64,000 nucleotides of DNA from Spirometra erinaceieuropaei (taxonomy: Eukaryota; Platyhelminthes; Cestoda; Diphyllobothriidea; Diphyllobothriidae), in contig CACRXP010000705.1 in the NCBI GenBank assembly GCA_902702965.1, positions 31,020 to 95,019 of the forward strand, read 5' to 3'. Positions 59,791-64,000 of this stretch are shown piece after piece. Under the pieces are notes generated by a model that saw only the letters and a program-made list of their open reading frames with translations, was not told the origin of the DNA and did no database searches. A program made the translations under genes and the position numbers. Every line of letters starts with the position of its first letter. Position 1 is the stretch's first letter.

Positions 59791-60921
59791 GTTATCTAGA
59801 ATCTGCAGTAATGTCCCTTGATTTTAGAAGGCAAAAACAATAAAATTTAATCATATACTTTGCAAGAAAGTGCTCATTTGAAAAACATAAAGACGAATAC
59901 AATGTGGACTTCATTTTACTCCTCAATTAGAAGAGTTTGTTTGTTAAGAATCACAAACATGTCTTTATAGTTTGCCAAGAGTAGGCATGTTTATAAAGTA
60001 TTTGATAATTATAATAGGATGCCATGGCCTGTTTGCAAAAACGTAAACAAATGTTCCACTGTGTGTAAAGACAGTTTCTTTCTTTAGAAACTAATTTAGC
60101 AGAAAGTGTTAAGCCGTATTAAGTGGCCAGTTCCGTAACCACACGTTTTGTTTAAACGTGACTGAAGCTGTTTCAATGCCTACCGTTGTCATTTTGAGAA
60201 GGAAGTTTGTTTATCTTGTTTCCAAAATACGTTTCTGCAGTAGAGATTGCAAATACCACTAACTGCACATATGTATCCAAATCAAAATATTCGCAGCTTT
60301 CTACATTTGAGTTCATCAGGTACAATTATGATCAGTAGTAATGCATTGGTCACCATCGACTTTTATAATATGCTAGGCCTCAAGATGGACGTAGCACAAC
60401 AATTATAATAGACTCATGCTAAACATCCAGACGCAATGATGCCGCAGTATGAGGAAGCTAATTTATAATGTTGATCAAACGTAATTCAAAGTATTTTAAC
60501 TGTGACTTCAGACAGTCCAATGTCCGATAGAATTGTTGTCTTAGGGAATGCCTGGTAATCGACATATATCAGTCACTTCTGCAATCAAAATTTAAAAAGA
60601 TAATAGGGAAATTTAAAAGCGGTGTATTGGTATATGCTTATGTAACAGCATGTAATGGGATGATTACGAACATTGTTATAGCATGTAATATTATATACTG
60701 TTCTCTCTGACCGTTTTAACTTTTACAATTATACACACTAACTACACTTGCTCTTGTCATACCCGGTTTTCCAGTCCTAGTGAAACCTCGTCGTGACTAT
60801 CATAATGGTCTTCGTGGTTCCCTCATCTAAGTTCGCTGCATACAGTGACCAGGATTAACGTTAACCTGCGAATGACACTGTGGGCTTTCTTTTTAAAATA
60901 CAAATCCGCTGTTATTTGTAG
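59791..60921 (+). other. Intron region between exons 1 and X, copy 4
   Basis: About 1.1 kb, against about 0.7 kb in copy 2 and about 0.9 kb in copy 3. It aligns in patches with the other copies. The phase mismatch between exons 1 and X implies a small exon somewhere here, but I could not find one conserved in all copies. Confidence 0.4.
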
Positions 60922-61126
60922 AGTCAACGACGTGCAAAAAAGATGGCATGGACCATTACCATTTGCTCCAACGAATTCCGTCAGGCTATTGGAATATATA
61001 TCATAGCCCAAACTCCTGCACTCCTATGCGCATGAAAGTCTTCGGTTAAAGATTCAGCCGAGAATTAATATGACGATTGGGTGTCATGTTCACTTTCGGT
61101 ATATAAGGTATTCTTTGGATACTTCG
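60922..61126 (+). pseudogene. Exon X, secreted-protein gene copy 4 (28-nt deletion)
   Basis: 205 nt instead of 233. It opens like the others (TCKKDGMDHYHLLQRIPSG, NIYHSPNS) after acceptor ttatttgtag. It then loses 28 nt where copies 2 and 3 encode the segment around the GGC motif, which shifts the frame into a stop. The donor TTCG/gtaggt is intact. Confidence 0.68.
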
Positions 61127-61450
61127 GTAGGTTTATAAAAATAAGCATATCTTATGAATGCGAGTGCAATAGCTATTATGACATCTCTCGCAACTAGATA
61201 AAAAAAAAATATTCCAGTAAAAGAACAAAACGAGATTCTGCTATTGCATAATTAATTCGAAATGCCACGTCCGCATTAGAAAACTTATTTTTTTCCATTT
61301 ATACAAATACATAACGCTAGTTAATTTGATGACCTGAACTACTGAAAATATAACATAACATATCTTTTTAAATTTGCTTGATTAAACTCCACGTTCATTC
61401 ACAACATGGCCTTGTACAGTGCAATACTAAATCATATGTCATTTGCTTAG

Positions 61451-61818
61451 AATTTGGAAGGCTGTTCGCCGACATCATACGAGCCGGTTATGGAAGAAAA
61501 GGCCGTGGAAATTCGAGCGAAGCACATCAGTGCTCTGGCTACATTTGAGTACCGTGCAGAATGCGGAGCCATTTGGAAAAACTTTCGGTTGCGTCTTGTT
61601 GATGTCAATTTTCGCAATTTGGAAGCGGCTATCTCCCGAATATCTTCAACAATAACTGGAGAACCTCTTAGTTGTACGGCCAAAGTATCCATATCACACC
61701 TTCTAGCTTACACAAAAGCAGCACTCCGTAGCAGGCCATTACCTAGCTGTGCTTATGCAAATCTGCGCGCCCCCGTCTCCTTTACCGACGGAAAAACTTG
61801 TCTACAAATATAGACATG
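61451..61818 (+). pseudogene. Exon Y, secreted-protein gene copy 4 (late stop)
   Basis: 368 nt after acceptor ttgcttag. It is open from NLEGCSPTSYEP through ATFEYRAECGAIWKNFRLRL to TCLQI, then TAG at 61811, four codons' length short of the ACATG/gt donor. The body is as well preserved as in copies 2 and 3. Confidence 0.65.
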
Positions 61819-61819
61819 G

Positions 61820-62640
61820 TCGCAATTGCAATCTTGGTTATCCAATAACTACCAATACGCGTTTGCAACCAGTTCATCCCCTTTGATATTTCGACAGAAT
61901 CTGAATCTACGATCAGTCTAATTTATGGAGTTTAACATTGAAGGTTATTTGCATTCAACAGATTACGTGGCTATGCCTGAAAAAGGGCATATATTGTCAG
62001 GTAGATTCCGCCTGCAGCGATGTTCGCTTGTCAGAATAGGACAAGTCCATGTGAACAGTATTTGCGCATGATCAAAGTAAGTAAACATTTTTGTAAAGAA
62101 GCATGGCATACCGCTAAATTTTCTGAAGTTATAAAGTGCCAAGTTTTGAGCCCACTCAGTAATGTCGCGACTAGAAACATGAAAAATTCTTGTGGACCTG
62201 TCAAAACGGAATGGCAATTATCGCATTATTGGTTTACTAATGATACTAATAAACGGTTATGATGTGCTACCACGAAAACCCATAATAGCACACAAAGGTA
62301 GGCCAAAAATGATAAACTTTGATGGAATGTATTGGCATAGTATTCCTTGAGTTAAAAGTAAGTATATCACAGAAATAGGTTAACATAATACCAAAATTAC
62401 TGAAGATAAGTTTTACAAAAACCAGTGTCAATTGACCCTTCAAAAAACCCTCGGTCAGATTTTTATTTAATTGATAAAATTTCAACAACACATAAGGCGA
62501 AGTAGATGCGAAGCTTGGTGGCTTTTTAGGTTGGTATATTCTGCTAGACAAATTAGTCGTCGATCGCCTTTCGTAACTGTGGCACATGACAGTGGACCAC
62601 GACTAATAATAATGCAGAGAAAGTAGCTGAATCACAAAGG
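61820..62640. other. No gene recognised (3' part of unit 4)
   Basis: Corresponds to the C block of the other units but is poorly alignable. The EGF-like candidate was not found here. The frame at 62267-62587 on the minus strand has no support. Confidence 0.4.
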
Positions 62641-63240
62641 CTGCATAATTATTTTTGATCTCAAACAGACAAGATCACTTTGCATACGACATTCAAGGCA
62701 AATAATAAGGGCCGGAATACGTGTAGATATGGCCGCACAATCAACATGGGCATCATTTCCTTCAAGTACAAACTTGTCTTCCTTCCTCGATTTTGGCTTA
62801 GATCTTGTTACAAAGCTACTTTCTCGAAAGTCTGTATACCATTCAGAATTCACAATTTTGCAGTACGTAAACGTGTTTTCAGTAGTAGGATGTGACATAT
62901 ATAATAGGCATTTGATTTTGAGAACTAATAAGAGAATAAAAATTTTGCTGCATGCCCACCAAACCCGTTTTCGGCGAATTCCACCAACGCCGAGTGAACC
63001 ACGAGTGACAGTAAAGGAGACATGGGCTCCATAAAGCTGTCAGTCAAACCTAGACGAGGACATGCATATATGTACGACAGACGACCTACTGGATTGCAAT
63101 TTCATACTGTGGGCCGCCGTGGTCAACTGAAATAATTATTTGACCTAGTCATTATACTCTTTGACTACTGAAGGAAAGACAAGCTACCGCAGACCCAAAT
63201 TTTGCGGGCAATTAAGCAACCAAGATTTGGATACAGATAA
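62640..63240 (-). repeat. Module A, inverted copy
   Basis: Reverse complement of the A modules. The plus-strand frame 62729-63034 (101 codons) contains MAAQSTWASFPSSTNLSSFL, aligning with VKMAAQSTTSTFYLSTNLSP in the 11,817-12,023 copy. It is the longest open version of that frame. Confidence 0.6.
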
Positions 63241-64000
63241 GAAGAATAGACGGAAAACCCGCAGCAAATACCCTATCCACGTCATCTGACTACAAGCAAC
63301 TACAAGTGTCTCTTTCTTGAACACGAAATTTTCGAACCAAGGCTTCAGAATAATCACCGATCCGATTTTTAGATCACGTTTACAGTAAAGAACGAGTCAT
63401 GAGAGAAGTTGATACGGATCTCCAGTCCGTTTAAGTGAAAATATTGCCATTTCCTGCATGTTTTCACTCCTATTAAAACCACAATCACACATTCAGACGA
63501 GTCTGAAAATTGCAAGATGTAATTTGACGCAATGAGAAGTGCTGAGTTTACTGAACTCTGCATGCTAATAAGGATATGCATATGTTTACTAGAAATAATC
63601 CCGCGGGATTAAAAACGTCTTAATTCATTTTATTATTTAATAAAATTATAGAAGTTGTGTGCATGACCACTGTGTGTTACCTGGATGACAAACGAGGTTA
63701 GAATTAAACACATGCACTGTGCGAAAAGAATTTTGCAAAATCCCGAAAACATACCATTTGCCGAATATGAGCACTAACAAAATAAATGTTGCAATAATAT
63801 GCGTGTTGCCAGAACTTCTTTTTAGGCGGCGACTGGCAGCATAATGCATTGCATGTAACACGATGTTCAACATGAAGATCTGCAATTGGGAAAAGCTGTG
63901 ACAAATGTACGGGTATTATTGATGTGCGCGAAAAATTGCTACTTGATGGGTCACAGAAAGAAAAATTCCTGGTTTAATTTATATTGACCGCGTTTTACGG
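63241..64000. other. No gene recognised
   Basis: AT-rich end of the window. Frames at 63369-63581 and 63646-63885 (minus) have no motif and no second copy. Confidence 0.35.

Larger units (their letters stand above)
55850..63240 (+). repeat. Segmental gene unit, copy 4 (inverted)
   Basis: Reverse-complement counterpart of units 1-3. 56,170-56,780 matches 18,240-18,780; 56,930-57,080 matches 43,980-44,150; about 59,180 matches 27,320; then promoter, exons 1, X and Y, and finally module A at 62,640-63,240. A PLE (57,189-58,847) has inserted into it. Exon X carries a deletion and Y a late stop. Confidence 0.68.

Overview
The window looks like AT-rich, repeat-dense nuclear DNA of an invertebrate, most likely a flatworm. 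It has no operons or prokaryote-style packed genes. It carries spliced GT..AG exons, a Tc1-type transposase gene with a tiny intron, a tRNA-derived SINE, several Penelope-like elements (PLEs) with GIY-YIG endonuclease, non-LTR retrotransposon remnants and many TA microsatellites. The flatworm assignment (perhaps a pseudophyllidean tapeworm) is inference from that repeat mix and from recalled similarity, not from a search.

The main discovery is a large segmental unit (about 7-10 kb) present four times. Copies 1-3 lie in one orientation (about 8,880-18,990; 20,620-28,500; 34,340-44,500; gene on the minus strand). Copy 4 is inverted (about 55,850-63,240; gene on the plus strand). The copies share a gene skeleton: a promoter block (CCAAT, a GC palindrome, TATA) 54-55 nt before an ATG; a 114-nt signal-peptide exon; a 233-nt exon called X here; and a 368-nt exon called Y. 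X and Y have conserved splice sites in every copy and a matching phase-0 junction. Copies 2 and 3 are open in all three exons. Copy 1 has lost exon 1 and carries a frameshift and a stop. Copy 4 has a 28-nt deletion in X and a stop in Y. The predicted product is a secreted, cysteine-containing protein that I do not recognise.

Layout. 1-1,060: tandem SINE array. 1,456-3,372: complete Tc1-like element with an apparently intact 329-residue transposase. 3,435-4,866: 5'-truncated PLE with inverted ends and hammerhead-like motifs. 4,905-6,080: LINE endonuclease remnant in a block repeated at 48,440-49,740. 6,758-6,952: LINE RT scrap. 8,880-18,990: gene unit copy 1. 19,070-20,280: PLE RT fragment and a SINE. 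20,620-28,500: unit copy 2. 28,080-33,690: dispersed non-coding repeats. 33,690-34,220: another PLE endonuclease. 34,340-44,500: unit copy 3, with a LINE RT scrap at 37 kb. 45,930-46,540: third PLE endonuclease fragment. 46,600-54,100: degenerate repeats. 54,151-54,750: large palindrome, TA tracts and a SINE. 55,200-55,540: trinucleotide repeat. 55,850-63,240: inverted unit copy 4, interrupted at 57,189-58,847 by a PLE with a 13-bp target duplication.

Most other open frames are chance frames in AT-rich repeats and are left out. No tRNA, rRNA or CRISPR array was found.
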